Assembly (NCBI GenBank): GCA_030280995.1
Contig: JASXTE010000015.1
Span: 1,506,501-1,570,500, forward strand
Length of the DNA stretch: 64,000 nucleotides
Direction of reading: 5' to 3'
Source: Hemileia vastatrix
Taxonomy: Eukaryota; Basidiomycota; Pucciniomycetes; Pucciniales; Zaghouaniaceae
Shown here piece by piece: positions 21,621 through 33,191 of this stretch. Below the pieces are notes generated by a model. It worked only from the letters and a program-made list of their open reading frames with translations. It ran no database searches and had not been told where the DNA came from. The translations under genes and the position numbers were made by a program. The first letter of the stretch is position 1, and each line of letters begins with the position of its first letter.

Positions 21621-22440
21621 CCATTCTAGAGGAAAATGGACTCATACTAACCTACCTATCTTTCACTTTCACCAAATGCTCCAGCATGTAGAATTCCTCC
21701 CATGAAAGCTAAAGAAATGGAGATCATTGGAAATTTGGCCAAAGCAACTACATCAGCCTTCTAAAGACTGAACATCCAATCTGAATCAGAATATAAACCA
21801 CCACTCATTGTCTAAGTGTGTGCCAGTATCTAAGTATGATTCAATAGAAAATATTAATGGTCCTACTACTTATTTAAAAATTATTTAGTGATTAAACCTC
21901 AGGGGAAGAATAATAAAAAAGTTGTTCTCAATATAAACTCAAAATACCTGGATTTTTATTTGTGCTAGTGTTGGAAAATAGATAAATAAAATATAGTTAT
22001 AGCTTATATAAAGATAAAATTAATTTATAATTGCTTTATAATATATTTATATATGATAATAATTGTTTTACAGTGTTTTTTTGATGTGCATTAAGTAAGT
22101 GATGTCAAATAACCCATCAAATCCTCCCTTACGTATACCAAAATCCACTGGAGTGCACAGACCTTCGATCCAGATGATGTCACTGCTATCCCCTGCAATT
22201 ACAGCACTGTGAGGGCCCATCACCTACCCATGGAATCCACTTCAAGTAGTTTCAACACCCAGACCTCCATTAAGGACCCTCCATCACAATTAATGATACC
22301 ACAGACCCATGCCATAAATAGAATAAACAGATGAAAGTAGTTGATCAACTATAGCCATGATTTAACCCTTCAATAAGCACAAATTGAGAACATATTGATC
22401 CAACATAAGCTTTTTGTCAACAAGGCTATACCAAGAGCCC
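21621..22440 (+). other. Decayed downstream part of the gag-like element
   Basis: AT-rich, with a coding-like stretch around 22130-22330 (reading IHWSAQTFDPDDVTAIPCNY and more) that lacks a recognisable motif. Probably remnant of the same retroelement; no domain can be named. Confidence 0.3.
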
Positions 22441-23700
22441 AGTTAATGTTATGTTAATTTACTGGAACCAAAAGAGGGCATAAAAATATGCATATTATGT
22501 ATATAAATTAATATTATATTGCATAATAAAATTATATAAGTATCTTATTAAATATAAGTAAAATAAGTATTATATTAGTTTTATTATTATATAAATTATA
22601 CATACATTTAAATTAAGCATAATAAATGTTATATTCTATAACTTATGGCGCATTTTTATGTATTTAATAATTATAAATTAATAAGTAATTAATTATAAAC
22701 ATATATTATAATTATAAGTGTAAAATTGACTTATAATGTAATTAAATTAATTGATTAAATTTATATATTAAATAAACCTTTCATATCTTATTAAACAACG
22801 ATATTGGGCGCTTTTTTGAATCATAATTGTGTCATCAAAGTATTAAACAAGTTAAAAAAAATTTATAAAATAAATTATTAATGTTTTCTTCTAAAAATTA
22901 GTAAATTAATTAAAATAAATACTTGTTTTGACTTAAAATAATTATTACACTAATAAAAATAGTTAAAATAATTAATTACTTTTGTTTTATACTAAATTAA
23001 TTAATTTAACTATTTTTATGTGTTAAAATAAGTTTATTTTTCATGTTTCACTTAAATTGGTTATTACTTAAAAGGTTATAAAAAATGTTTTGAATTAAAT
23101 TAGTTGTTTTTATGTGTCTCCAACTTATTTAATTACTCACTAATTTTATGGTAATTTTTTGGGTTCAAATTGGTGGATATTTGGGCTCTAACTCATGTGT
23201 CTTAGTTAATCGTGTCATATGTTCCCCTTAAATTTACTCAAACATTAGTTATTTGTTATTATGGTTTCATTACACTTTGTATCTACTTTATTGTGGCGCT
23301 TCAGAGGGCCCCTTGCCTATATAAAGGCCTTGGGTAACCCCCTGTAGCTGCACCACTTATTACTTAGCTTATTTTTTTATTATCATTAATATTATTATTA
23401 ATATAAAATATTAAATTTACATTAGTTTTACTTATGGCGCTTTTTCTGCCTCTGAAATCTAGTATAAAATTTATATAGAAAGGTTGCTTTAATATTATTT
23501 TATATTAGTATTTGTTACTTAAGCAGAGAGAATAAAAGACTTACTATATATCCTCCCCTAAATATCTTGTTATAAGTTTTTGTGATTCCCCAAACCAATT
23601 TTGTCTATTGATTGTTGTTACTGTCTTTTTTTCTTTTTCTCTTTTCCTTATTATTATTATTATTATTCCTCTATTTATCTACTTCTTCTAGATGACCGGT
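22441..23700 (+). other. AT-rich block with promoter-like core, possible LTR
   Basis: Very AT-rich, with three GGCGC-T-rich words (near 22647, 22808 and 23434). At 23318-23325 is TATATAAA followed by a GC-richer stretch, an arrangement like a promoter core and start site. It could be the LTR of the gag-like element, but I could not define its ends. Confidence 0.3.
23318..23325 (+). promoter_or_regulatory. TATA-box-like sequence
   Basis: TATATAAA directly followed by GGCCTTGGG, the only strong TATA match in the AT-rich block 22441-23700. No start codon of a recognised gene follows, so it may be a retroelement promoter. Confidence 0.35.
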
Positions 23701-25249
23701 GTAGACAATCCTTTAGTACTAGCTATAGGCCTTGACCAAGAGAGTTGGAGAAAAGCTAGAGAGAAAATCCTCTGTCCCTTTAGAAAAATAGAGTGAGATC
23801 TACTTGCTAAAGTAAGTTGGTTCCTGTTTTGCTAAAGCCCCTTTTTAACACACTTGACTGCTTGATGAGCCAAGAAATTAGTCCCCAGATAGACTACCAG
23901 ACCAAAGAACTGAAATGTAGAACAAAGTCCACACCAGAGACAGCAAAGATACTTGATGTAGGCTGCAAATCCACACCAGAGACAGCAATAATACTTGCTA
24001 CAGCTTGCAAGACTATAACAGAGAAAACAGTTGCCAAAGTTAAGTTAAATGAAGAACTCACTTGCAACAAACACAGCCAATTGTGGCCAGAAAACAGTGA
24101 AAACTGAGTGAGTAACAATGAGATCACCTCTGGATGGATGTATGATGATTAAGGTTGCCCCAAACTGTCTTATTCACTTTTTACACACAGACCACTAACT
24201 AAGAGCCCATGCGCACCCCCACCAATCTGGCGCCTGTACCTGCCAAATTGCATAAAAAACCCTCCTGGAGCGCTCCCCAACGTCCTAAAACAGAGGCGGG
24301 CAGGCTGCCCGACGTCGGAGATGCCGCCTGAAGTGGCCCGGCCTCCCTGAAGCCAGAAAACCAATAAAAACCACTAATCTACTTAGAAAAATTAGCTAAA
24401 ACTACTAAAACCTTTAAAACACCGAATTTCACTATAACAACATTTAGACATGAAATATAGAGAAAAATTAGCTCTATCCAATGGTACTAAGCACTTAACC
24501 CTGAGACTTAAGGTTAGCCCATAAAACACGAAAAACAAAATTAAACAGTAATCTTTTATAAATGAAAAATGAGGAAATGACCCCTTAAAACTCAGAATAT
24601 GAAAAATGTCTTCAAGACATAAAATATAGAGAAAAACCAGGGCTATCCAATAAAAGTACCCACATACCCGCAGACCCAATATCCACGGAATAAAACCAAA
24701 AAAATACCAAATTCTTTAACAGATGTCAATTAAGACATGCACAAACAATGCCAAATCACACAACAAAGGCCCCTGCCAATGTTGGAAGACCACATCCTCT
24801 CTCCAATTGAGAATGTCCGCATTCTTTCTTTATCCAACCAGAAAAATTAGCTAAAACTACTAAAACCTTTAAAACACCGAATTTCACTATAACAACATTT
24901 AGACATGAAATATAGAGAAAAATTAGCTCTATCCAATGGTACTAAGCACTTAACCCTGAGACTTAAGGTTAGCCCATAAAACACGAAAAACAAAATTAAA
25001 CAGTAATCTTTTATAAATGAAAAATGAGGAAATGACCCCTTAAAACTCAGAATATGAAAAATGTCTTCAAGACATAAAATATAGAGAAAAACCAGGGCTA
25101 TCCAATAAAAGTACCCACATACCCGCAGACCCAATATCCACGGAATAAAACCAAAAAAATACCAAATTCTTTAACAGATGTCAATTAAGACATGCACAAA
25201 CAATGCCAAATCACACAACAAAGGCCCCTGCCAATGTTGGAAGACCACA
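23701..25249 (-). repeat. LTR type A, 3' LTR of R4 with 455-bp tandem duplication
   Basis: A type A LTR in which 24386-24840 is repeated without visible difference at 24841-25295. The unit starts inside the LTR and runs past its end, through the polypurine tract and 34 more bases, so an extra LTR end and polypurine tract are embedded at 24790-24806. Confidence 0.85.
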
Positions 25250-25261
25250 TCCTCTCTCCAA
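25250..25261 (-). other. Polypurine tract of R4
   Basis: On the minus strand TTGGAGAGAGGA directly precedes the 3' LTR start TGTGGTC. The same arrangement occurs at 27963-27972, 29949-29958 and 54007-54016, and it fixes which LTR is 3'. Confidence 0.75.
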
Positions 25262-25297
25262 TTGAGAATGTCCGCATTCTTTCTTTATCCAACCACC

Positions 25298-25938
25298 ATG
25301 TTTAACCTCCTTCCCAAATCTGCCTCTGAAATGGGCCCCTGCCAATACTGCATCGACAATAATTTAATCTTCCCCATGACACCACCTGTCCATCCATACA
25401 GAACGTCCTGCGATGTCTGCCACTCCAGAAAGAAGACCTGCCAAAGACCTGGTCCACTTTCTTCCACAACAAATTCACCTCCACCTCAACCTGGTCCTTC
25501 TTCTGCCAGCACCAAAAGATCTAGGCCATCCATCCTGATACCCAGATTAATCAAAAAGCTCCACCCTTCCCAGAAGAGTGCCACAACCCATAAAACAACT
25601 AGTTCCCCCATCCCTGGTCCATCTGATGGTAAAGAACATTCATTCCTTCCTTCAACTTTAAAACTGATAACTTCTCAGTTCCTTCCTCTTCTGATAGTGA
25701 TGATAACAATTTAGGATCCATTGCACCACTAACACCAACACACTTTCCCACTATCAAGGCCAAGTTACAAAAACACACATCACAACAGAAGCAACTTCTG
25801 CTTCACTATTTCCAATCCACTCCTGCTAGAGATCCACAGGACATTGAGAACAGAAGACACCTCATTCACCAGTTCAAGGCTAATTCTGAACACTTCATTT
25901 CATCTCTTGATTCACTTTGTAATTCCACTAGTACTTGA
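25298..25938 (+). pseudogene. Antisense Zn2Cys6-like gene, copy alpha (R4)
   Basis: ATG at 25298, only 49 bp from the 3' LTR end, on the strand opposite to gag-pol. Residues about 15-40 read CQYCIDNNLIF and CDVCHSRKKTC: C-x2-C-x6-[C]-x-C-x2-C-x6-C, with the third Cys changed to Phe here but kept in copy alpha2 at 54055. A Ser/Pro-rich stretch follows, then an acidic Ser/Asp patch (SVPSSSDSDDNN) in a shifted frame (shift near 25645), and a helical tail (IENRRHLIHQFKANSEHF). TGA at 25936-25938. Spacing matches fungal Zn2Cys6 DNA-binding clusters. Function as a regulator is inference. Promoter would have to lie in the LTR. Confidence 0.55.
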
Positions 25939-25999
25939 GTTTGATTCAGAAAAGAAAAATTGACCACACCCTCTATAGGATGTAACCACAAACAACCCT

Positions 26000-26541
26000 C
26001 AGTTTTAAGTCTTGGGGGACCATCCTCATTTTATAGTCTTGGGGGACTCAAAAACCCTCAGTTTAAAGTCTTGGGGGACTCAAAACCTAAATCATAAACC
26101 CAGAACCAGAGATCAACCACATTAAGACACAGAGAAAAAACTAACATTCTGGGGTAATTGTGAATAGAGCTGCCAGCCCATCAATTACCCCCAAACTTGC
26201 CTTTGCTAAATTAAGAGGCTCCCCCTGTGAATACCCTCCACCAATCTTTCAAACCAACTCCAACAACATAAACTTTTCCCTAAGTTTATAGTCTTGGGGG
26301 ACTTACATCCCTCAGTTTAAAGTCTTGGGGGACTAACACAGTGTTCAGTTTAAAGTCTTGAAGGACTAGCCTTGATAAAATCTTGAAACCAGCCAGTTTA
26401 AAGTCTTGGAGGACTAACAGAATCCAGATTTCAGTTTAAAGTCTTGATGGACTGACTTGATACCATAGCTTTTTCAGTTTAGAGTCTTGATGGACTTACT
26501 TGATAACATAGCTCTTTCAGTTTAGAGTCTTGATGGACTGA
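26000..26541 (+). repeat. Array of about ten 21-bp motifs, with one hairpin
   Basis: Copies of CAGTTTAAAGTCTTGGGGGA or close variants start at about 26000, 26029, 26059, 26282, 26312, 26345, 26394, 26431, 26474 and 26518, spaced 30-50 bp in the last run. Between the two groups is a perfect 10-bp hairpin (GGGGTAATTG 26151-26160, CAATTACCCC 26182-26191). The array separates antisense copies alpha and beta. Confidence 0.85.
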
Positions 26542-26690
26542 CATAATTTTTCATAAAATGGACGCAGCCACTTTCATGCAGCACACCTCTACAGCCGACC
26601 TGCTGAGCTTTCACCTTCACTTCATCATCTACCCATCACTAACAAAAATCTCCTCCTATCCCTTTTCATCATCTTTTCTCACCACAGATC

Positions 26691-26879
26691 ATGGCTGGAT
26701 CTCCTGATGTTAACCCTTCTACTCTCCCTTGCTTCACTGCTTCCAAGGACTATGCCTGCAAACAGTGCATCCACATGTGAAGACCTTGCACATTCACTCT
26801 TCCAAATCCTGAATCCAAATTCTACAACAGGGCTTGTGACTCTTGTTTTTCCAAAGAGAAAAGATGTGACAGAGACGCT
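26691..26879 (+). pseudogene. Antisense Zn2Cys6-like gene, copy beta, first part (R4)
   Basis: ATG at 26691 after a C/T-rich leader. Reads MAGSPDVNPSTLPCFTAS, then CKQCIHM, TGA (codon 30), RPC, 15 residues, CDSCFSKEKRC: C-x2-C-x6-C-x15-C-x2-C-x6-C with all six Cys present. The frame is cut at 26880 by R3 and resumes at 42500: joined across the insertion site the codons for Asp-Ala continue as KYPIPPASPSHK. The short repeat ACGCT/ACGCC at the two edges is the target duplication. Apart from the TGA this is the best-preserved cysteine cluster of the family. Confidence 0.6.
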
Positions 26880-27962
26880 ATGGTAAGGTAAACTCTTACA
26901 GTCGCCTTGCTGTAAGCAGAATCCGGAGGAGATGTGTGGATTTAGCTGAAAACCCCGTCCTTCCAATAAAAATAACAAAATGGGAATTCTAAATCACTAA
27001 GCTAACCAGTCTACTTGGATCTGATTGATAAAAAATAATGAAACTCTAATATGTTTAACGCTTTTTGAGATTTAATGAAAATGGCTGTTGAGAAAGAAAT
27101 ACTGATAACAACAGTTAAGTAGTACCAGTGAAAGATCTAATGATTGACTTATATGTTTTTATGATGATTTAAATTTTAATGAGACAGCAATAATCAAGTC
27201 CCTAGTGAAAAGACCTTTCAAATGATACCCTATATGAGTTTATTTAAACTGTTGAATTGTATTTCTAAAATGTTATGTAAAAATAATAATGTTATAAGGG
27301 TATTATAACTTATTTAATTTGTTGAGTAATAAAAAATGAGACCGTGGTGGTTAAAGATTAAGCTGTATGTTGTATCCCCCCCTCAATTTTGAGTCTGAGA
27401 GACTCTTAAGTATTCCTTGTCACGTGCCTAAGTTTTCCCCTCCAGAGCTCTCCCAGAGTCAATCCGGAGCCCGTATGGAGTCCAAGCAGAGTCCGTTTGG
27501 ACTCAATTAGAACCTTTAAAACTATATTAAAAATCTAGAAAAATCACACATAATAGAGCCACTTCCCCTTTACATTCCGAACTAAATTTTGTAGTCTGCG
27601 CAGCTCTAATCACCCTGTGAAAATTCATCAAAGTTAAGTATTTTCTAAAAACGTAAATATTTCTATAAAACTTTAAAATTCATTTAAAAATATAAGAAAA
27701 AAAGTAACAATTCTGGGAAAATTTCCCAAGGTTCTTGAGTAACTCGACTTGATACTTATAAACTCTTCAGACCGTAAAAATAAGTTTTCTCTGTAAAATA
27801 AATTGTTTTCGCGTAGGCATTTGCTCTTGACCAATTTCTTCATATTTAAAATTCAAATAAATTAAATAAAACCCTTTTATATAAAAAAATAACGCCAATC
27901 TTGCACACCGTAAAAACTCCATTTACGTACTTAGGTGCCATACTAAACTTTAGGCTACCACA
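26880..27962 (-). repeat. LTR type B, 3' LTR of R3
   Basis: Starts ATGGTAAGGTAAACTCTTAC and ends TAGGCTACCACA on the plus strand, followed by the polypurine tract (27963-27972). Matches the 5' LTR at 41389-42499. The CGGAGTCC repeat region is at its shortest here (about 27465-27515). Confidence 0.85.
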
Positions 27963-28624
27963 TCCTCCCTCCAATTGAGAATGTCCCCATTCTTATAACT
28001 TTGCATAAGTGGTTGAGAAATTCCAAAAGAACTATCTTTTCTAATAAAATAATTTGATAAATTTGTTTTAGCTGGTCTTCTTTTAATTCTTTATAATAAA
28101 AACGCTGTTTCTTCTTCTCTGGATTGATATAACATAAAATAAAATAAATCTTGTGATGATTCCACTTCTGAGAGCAAGGTTTGAATCCCTTCAGACTCCC
28201 ATTAACCAGTCTTCCTTCATTTCACAGCATTGAGAGAGTGGATCTTCCTAATGAGCCGAATACTCCTGATTCCAATCTCATAGGGCCCCCCACTGAGCCG
28301 AATTCTATGATTCCAATCTCGACATAAGGTCCTCCAAGCTTCACACCAAAAATGGCCTAACAATGAGGCACTAAAAAAATCATTCCCTAAAATCCAACTA
28401 CCATCCTAACTTCTGATTCCTTCATCACAATTTTCAAACTTTGCTATACAGCAAACCCATAAAATACTTTTGCCAGGCTTCCAATAATAATTTTAACTTT
28501 AAACCATGTTAAAGCGCCACAAATTTCACCTAATTAACCATTATGCTTTCCTTAGCATCCTCACCACCTAAAATTTTAACCTCCTAAAGCTTATCAGCAC
28601 CCAATTCCAGAAATAATTGAATAA

Positions 28625-29190
28625 CCAGTTTAGAGTCTTAGTGGAAGGTGATAAATTATAAGATTGAATTGAGTTATCCAAACAAGATTGACATTCCAGT
28701 TTAAAGTCTTGGTGGACCAAACATATAATCTATTGCCAGTTTATGGTCTTGGTGGACCAAAGATTGTTTAGGAGCATAAATAACTTGATAAATTCCTAAA
28801 TAAGGCCTAGGCTTGACCAAAGATTGAATAAATTAGATAATCCAGTTTAATGTCATAGTGGACCAAACATTTGATCGACAAGTAATCCAGTATAAGGCCA
28901 TAGTGGTCCAATGAATGTTGAATTATCCTGCAGATATTAATTTTCCAGTTTAAAGTCATAGTGGACTAAAACAATGAATGAACTACAAGTTTAAAGTCAT
29001 GGTGGACCAAACATTTAATCGATAAGAAATTCAGTTTAAGGTCATGGTGGACCCAACAGCTTGATAATAGTCCAGTTTAGGGTCTTGGTGGACCTATCAT
29101 TTGATTGATAAAAAAAATTTTAAAAAAATCTGTCTCCAAGAATATCCATAAAATCTTGAACATCCTTGAAATTCAGTTTAAAGTCTTGAA
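28625..29190 (+). repeat. 21-bp motif array, first copy
   Basis: Starts of motif copies (CCAGTTTAAAGTCTTGGTGG type) near 28625, 28696, 28736, 28842, 28887, 28945, 28985, 29031, 29072 and 29173. Internal variants alternate TCTTGG and TCATGG. The second copy of the array is at 30605-31081, directly upstream of the antisense gene gamma. Confidence 0.85.
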
Positions 29191-30604
29191 GGACTAGACC
29201 TTTCAAATGATACCCTATATGAGTTTATTTAAACTGTTGAATTGTATTTCTAAAATGTTATGTAAAAATAATAATGTTATAAGGGTATTATAACTTATTT
29301 AATTTGTTGAGTAATAAAAAATGAGACCGTGGTGGTTAAAGATTAAGCTGTATGTTGTATCCCCCCCTCAATTTTGAGTCTGAGAGACTCTTAAGTATTC
29401 CTTGTCACGTGCCTAAGTTTTCCCCTCCAGAGCTCTCCCAGAGTCAATCCGGAGCCCGTATGGAGTCCAAGCAGAGTCCGTTTGGACTCAATTAGAACCT
29501 TTAAAACTATATTAAAAATCTAGAAAAATCACACATAATAGAGCCACTTCCCCTTTACATTCCGAACTAAATTTTGTAGTCTGCGCAGCTCTAATCACCC
29601 TGTGAAAATTCATCAAAGTTAAGTATTTTCTAAAAACGTAAATATTTCTATAAAACTTTAAAATTCATTTAAAAATATAAGAAAAAAAGTAACAATTCTG
29701 GGAAAATTTCCCAAGGTTCTTGAGTAACTCGACTTGATACTTATAAACTCTTCAGACCGTAAAAATAAGTTTTCTCTGTAAAATAAATTGTTTTCGCGTA
29801 GGCATTTGCTCTTGACCAATTTCTTCATATTTAAAATTCAAATAAATTAAATAAAACCCTTTTATATAAAAAAAATAACGCCAATCTTGCACACCGTAAA
29901 AACTCCATTTACGTACTTAGGTGCCATACTAAACTTTAGGCTACCACATCCTCCCTCCAATTGAGAATGTCCCCATTCTTATAACTTTGCATAAGTGGTT
30001 GAGAAATTCCAAAAGAACTATCTTTTCTAATAAAATAATTTGATAAATTTGTTTTAGCTGGTCTTCTTTTAATTCTTTATAATAAAAACGCTGTTTCTTC
30101 TTCTCTGGATTGATATAACATAAAATAAAATAAATCTTGTGATGATTCCACTTCTGAGAGCAAGGTTTGAATCCCTTCAGACTCCCATTAACCAGTCTTC
30201 CTTCATTTCACAGCATTGAGAGAGTGGATCTTCCTAATGAGCCGAATACTCCTGATTCCAATCTCATAGGGCCCCCCACTGAGCCGAATTCTATGATTCC
30301 AATCTCGACATAAGGTCCTCCAAGCTTCACACCAAAAATGGCCTAACAATGAGGCACTAAAAAAATCATTCCCTAAAATCCAACTACCATCCTAACTTCT
30401 GATTCCTTCATCACAATTTTCAAACTTTTCTATGCAGCAAACCCATAAAATAATTTTGCCAGGCTTCCAATAATAATATTAACTTTAGACCATGCTAAAG
30501 CGCCACAAATTTCACTTAATTAACCATTATGCTTTCCTTAGCATCATCACCACCTAAAATTTTAACCTCATAAAGCTTATCAGCACCCAATTCCAGAAAT
30601 AATT

Positions 30605-31081
30605 GAATAACCAGTTTAGAGTCTTAGTGGACAGTGATAAATTAAAAGATTGAATTGAGTTATCCAAATAAGATTGACATTCCAGTTTAAAGTCTTGGTG
30701 GACCAAACATATAATCTATTGCCAGTTTATGGTCTTGGTGGACCAAAGATCGTTTAGGTGCATAAATAACTTGATAAATTCCTAAATAAGGCCTAGGCTT
30801 GACCAAAGATTGAATAAATTTGATAATCCAGTTTAATGTCATAGTGGACCAAACATTTGATTGACAAGTAATCCAGTATAAGGCCATAGTGGTCCAATGA
30901 AAGTTGAATTATCCTGCAGATATTAGTTTTCCAGTTTAAAGTCATAGTGGATTAAACAATGAATGAACTACCAGTTTAAAGTCATGGTGGACCAAACATT
31001 TGATCGATAAGAAATCCAGTTTAAAGTCATGGTGGACCCAACAGCTTGATAAGAGTTCAGTTTAAGGTCTTGGTGGACCTA
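30605..31081 (+). repeat. 21-bp motif array upstream of antisense gene gamma
   Basis: About nine copies of the same motif as at 28625-29190. The last one ends about 90 bp before the ATG at 31174, separated by a C/T-rich leader. Position is right for an upstream regulatory array, which is inference. Confidence 0.8.
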
Positions 31082-31173
31082 AAAACTTCTCTATCCTTGA
31101 ACCCAGATTTTGCCACCAGCTTTCTTCATCCTAGTTTCAAGTTTTCTTCTTCAAAAAAATATCTCCTAACAAG

Positions 31174-32187
31174 ATGAAACCTACTGACTTCATTGCTTCA
31201 GCTGATCAATCTTTCAAATATTGTGCTTTCACCCATAGGGAATGTATCTTCACTTTCAACTGGCAAAAGCACACTTATAACAGGGCCTGTTTATCCTGTT
31301 ATGAGAAGAAAAGAAAATTTTCTGGCTTGAATTGAGGTTCTTTCCCCATTACTGCTACTAGCTTCGCCTCCTTCTGCAAACCTCCTCCTTCTTCTTCACC
31401 TTCTACTCCACCCCCTATTCCATCAACTTCTAAAGATCCTATCCCTTTTTCTCCATCAGCCTATTTAAATCTTTCTTCATCACCTAATCCTCTGGGTCCT
31501 TCTCTCCAATCTAGACTTGCTGCTACTCCCCAAAGAACTCTTACTGCTCCCAGGTCCATGCTTCAAACTTCAAACAATTCCTCTCCTACTTCCAACATCT
31601 TGAAGCACAAAAGGTCCTATAATAGCCAGCAATCTTCATCTTCTCTTTTTTCATCCAAAAAGCCCAGAGCATCTACTTCAAACTCCAAATCCAACGCCAG
31701 TCCTCCTCATCTATCAAAAATTAAAAATCCTTTTTTAAACATAAAAAATCCCACTTCATTATCAAGTAAGCCATTTATCTATGGTTTGATAGTGTTGAGA
31801 CAGGTTAGTTGTCCCTTTTATATTTTCTTAATCTTCAGGTTTTAATATTGCTGATATTTTAATTTGATAAGCGTCCACCGGTTCTCCAATTCCATATTCA
31901 GCTTATTAACTACCAGAACCTAATCCAAGCTTCCCTAGAGTTCCATTTCACCTAGTGTCTGAAAAGCTCTTTACTAATTTTAATAACCTTATTGCTTATT
32001 TCCAACAATACCCGCCCTCTGATAGATCAGAATCTTGGGTGAGAGAACAACTGTTAAGAGACCTTTTCAAAATAGCCAACTGGCTTCAACACTATCATGA
32101 CCGTGAAATAAGATTCAAATCCCAGGAAATCAATCAAGGTCCTTCTAAATTTTCTAATTTCAATTCTTCAAAAGATAACAACCCTTG
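31174..32187 (+). pseudogene. Antisense Zn2Cys6-like gene, copy gamma (R3)
   Basis: ATG at 31174. The cluster reads FKYCAFTHREC, 14 residues, CLSCYEKKRKF: the same spacing as copies alpha and beta but with the first and last Cys changed to Phe. TGA at 31333-31335, then an open Ser/Pro-rich region (PPIPSTSKD, KKPRASTSNSKS) to about 31770 and an intron-like stretch. The last part (31870-32187) reads EKLFTNFNNLIAYFQQYPPS and WVREQLLRDLFKIANWLQHY, a helical tail aligned with the tails of alpha and beta. Flanked upstream by a motif array and downstream by the hairpin module. Found in an element with a different LTR from R4, so the gene is an old part of the lineage. Confidence 0.55.
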
Positions 32188-32522
32188 ATGGTGTTCTTCC
32201 TGGTACGTAGCTTTCTTGAATAATGTTTGAAAAATAATAATATAAACATCTAAACTACCTAAAATTAAAATACTTTTTATTTATTTATTTTATTTTTAGT
32301 TATCTTATTATTTATTTTAATTTTAATTTTAATTTAATTTTATTTTATTTTTTTTACCATTAATAATATATTATTATTATTTTTTTTGATTTAAAATAAA
32401 CGATTTTTAAAAAGATAGTTTTGAAATAAAAGTTAAAATTTAATTTTTAAAGAAAGATAAACGAATTTGAAAAAAAGATAAAAAAAGTAATAAAAAAAAA
32501 TTTAAAATAAAATTTTAAAAGA

Positions 32523-32980
32523 TGCTCCCTGGCCATTTGATGAGCCTTACCCTCAACATCATACCCACATCCAAGTGCAACTTGATGTGGTTACACAATT
32601 TTGAGAAATTGAAAAGAAAGAAATTAAATGAAAGTTTTTAGAAGATAATTTTTATAATGATGATCACTGGGTGGGCTCCCTCCAATTTATAAAAATGATT
32701 AGAGACCACCAGTGAGAATCACCTTTACAATAATTCATAATATATATTAAAGAAAAGAAATCACAATCTAACATAAAAAAATCAAAAACAAAATAAAATA
32801 AAAAGAATCTTGAATCCGGCGTTGAGAGCGGTGTCTCTTGATTTGTTCCAGTTTATAGTCTTAGTGGACTTCCTATAATTAAAAGACAAAGCCAGGATTC
32901 AACTAGAAACAGGGAAAATTTTGGAAACGAACATTATGGGGTAATTGTGTATAGAGCAGCCAGCCCATCAATTACCCCCA
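32523..32980. other. Conserved hairpin module of R3 (three hairpins)
   Basis: Hairpin 1 at 32565-32590 (CCACATC with GATGTGG, inner AAGT with ACTT), hairpin 2 at 32664-32715 (TCACTGG and TGG with CCACCAGTGA), one 21-bp motif near 32848, and hairpin 3 at 32938-32978 (GGGGTAATTG with CAATTACCCC, 21-base loop). The same series in the same order is at 44111-44748 in R4, and hairpin 3 also at 26151-26191. It lies between the stop of antisense gene gamma and the end of pol. Confidence 0.75.
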
Positions 32981-33191
32981 CACTTGCCAATATTAAATTA
33001 AGAAGGTTCCCCTGTGAACACTTCTTCTAATAAATTTATAAAATTTTCCAACACTATCTTCACCCATATTTTAAGAATTTTAAATTTTGAAAATTTTCAA
33101 AGAATATTTTCTCGCATTTTGTTATGTTTCATCACAGTTTTGTTGCCCATATGCAGTGTAACAACAGTAAATTATTTTGATAAAAAGAAGA

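Larger units (their letters stand above)
27211..31081. repeat. Two tandem copies of a 1.9-2.0-kb unit in R3
   Basis: 27211-29195 and 29196-31081 are direct repeats: both hold the end of LTR type B, the polypurine tract, a shared 650-bp stretch (with GAGCCGAAT and GATTCCAATCTC words) and a motif array. The first 1.4 kb is almost identical; the arrays have diverged slightly. The unit start falls inside the LTR at AGACCTTTC. Confidence 0.85.

Noticed and set aside
24392..25134. Two identical 95-residue minus-strand open frames
   Set aside because: They lie inside a duplicated LTR part. Equivalent LTR copies (2876-3965, 53347-54006) do not keep the frame.
28178..28330. Possible RNA polymerase III B-box (GGTTTGAATCCC) and GATTCCAATCTC repeats, suggesting a SINE or tRNA
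   Set aside because: No convincing A-box or cloverleaf could be placed, and the sequence lies within the duplicated non-coding part of R3.
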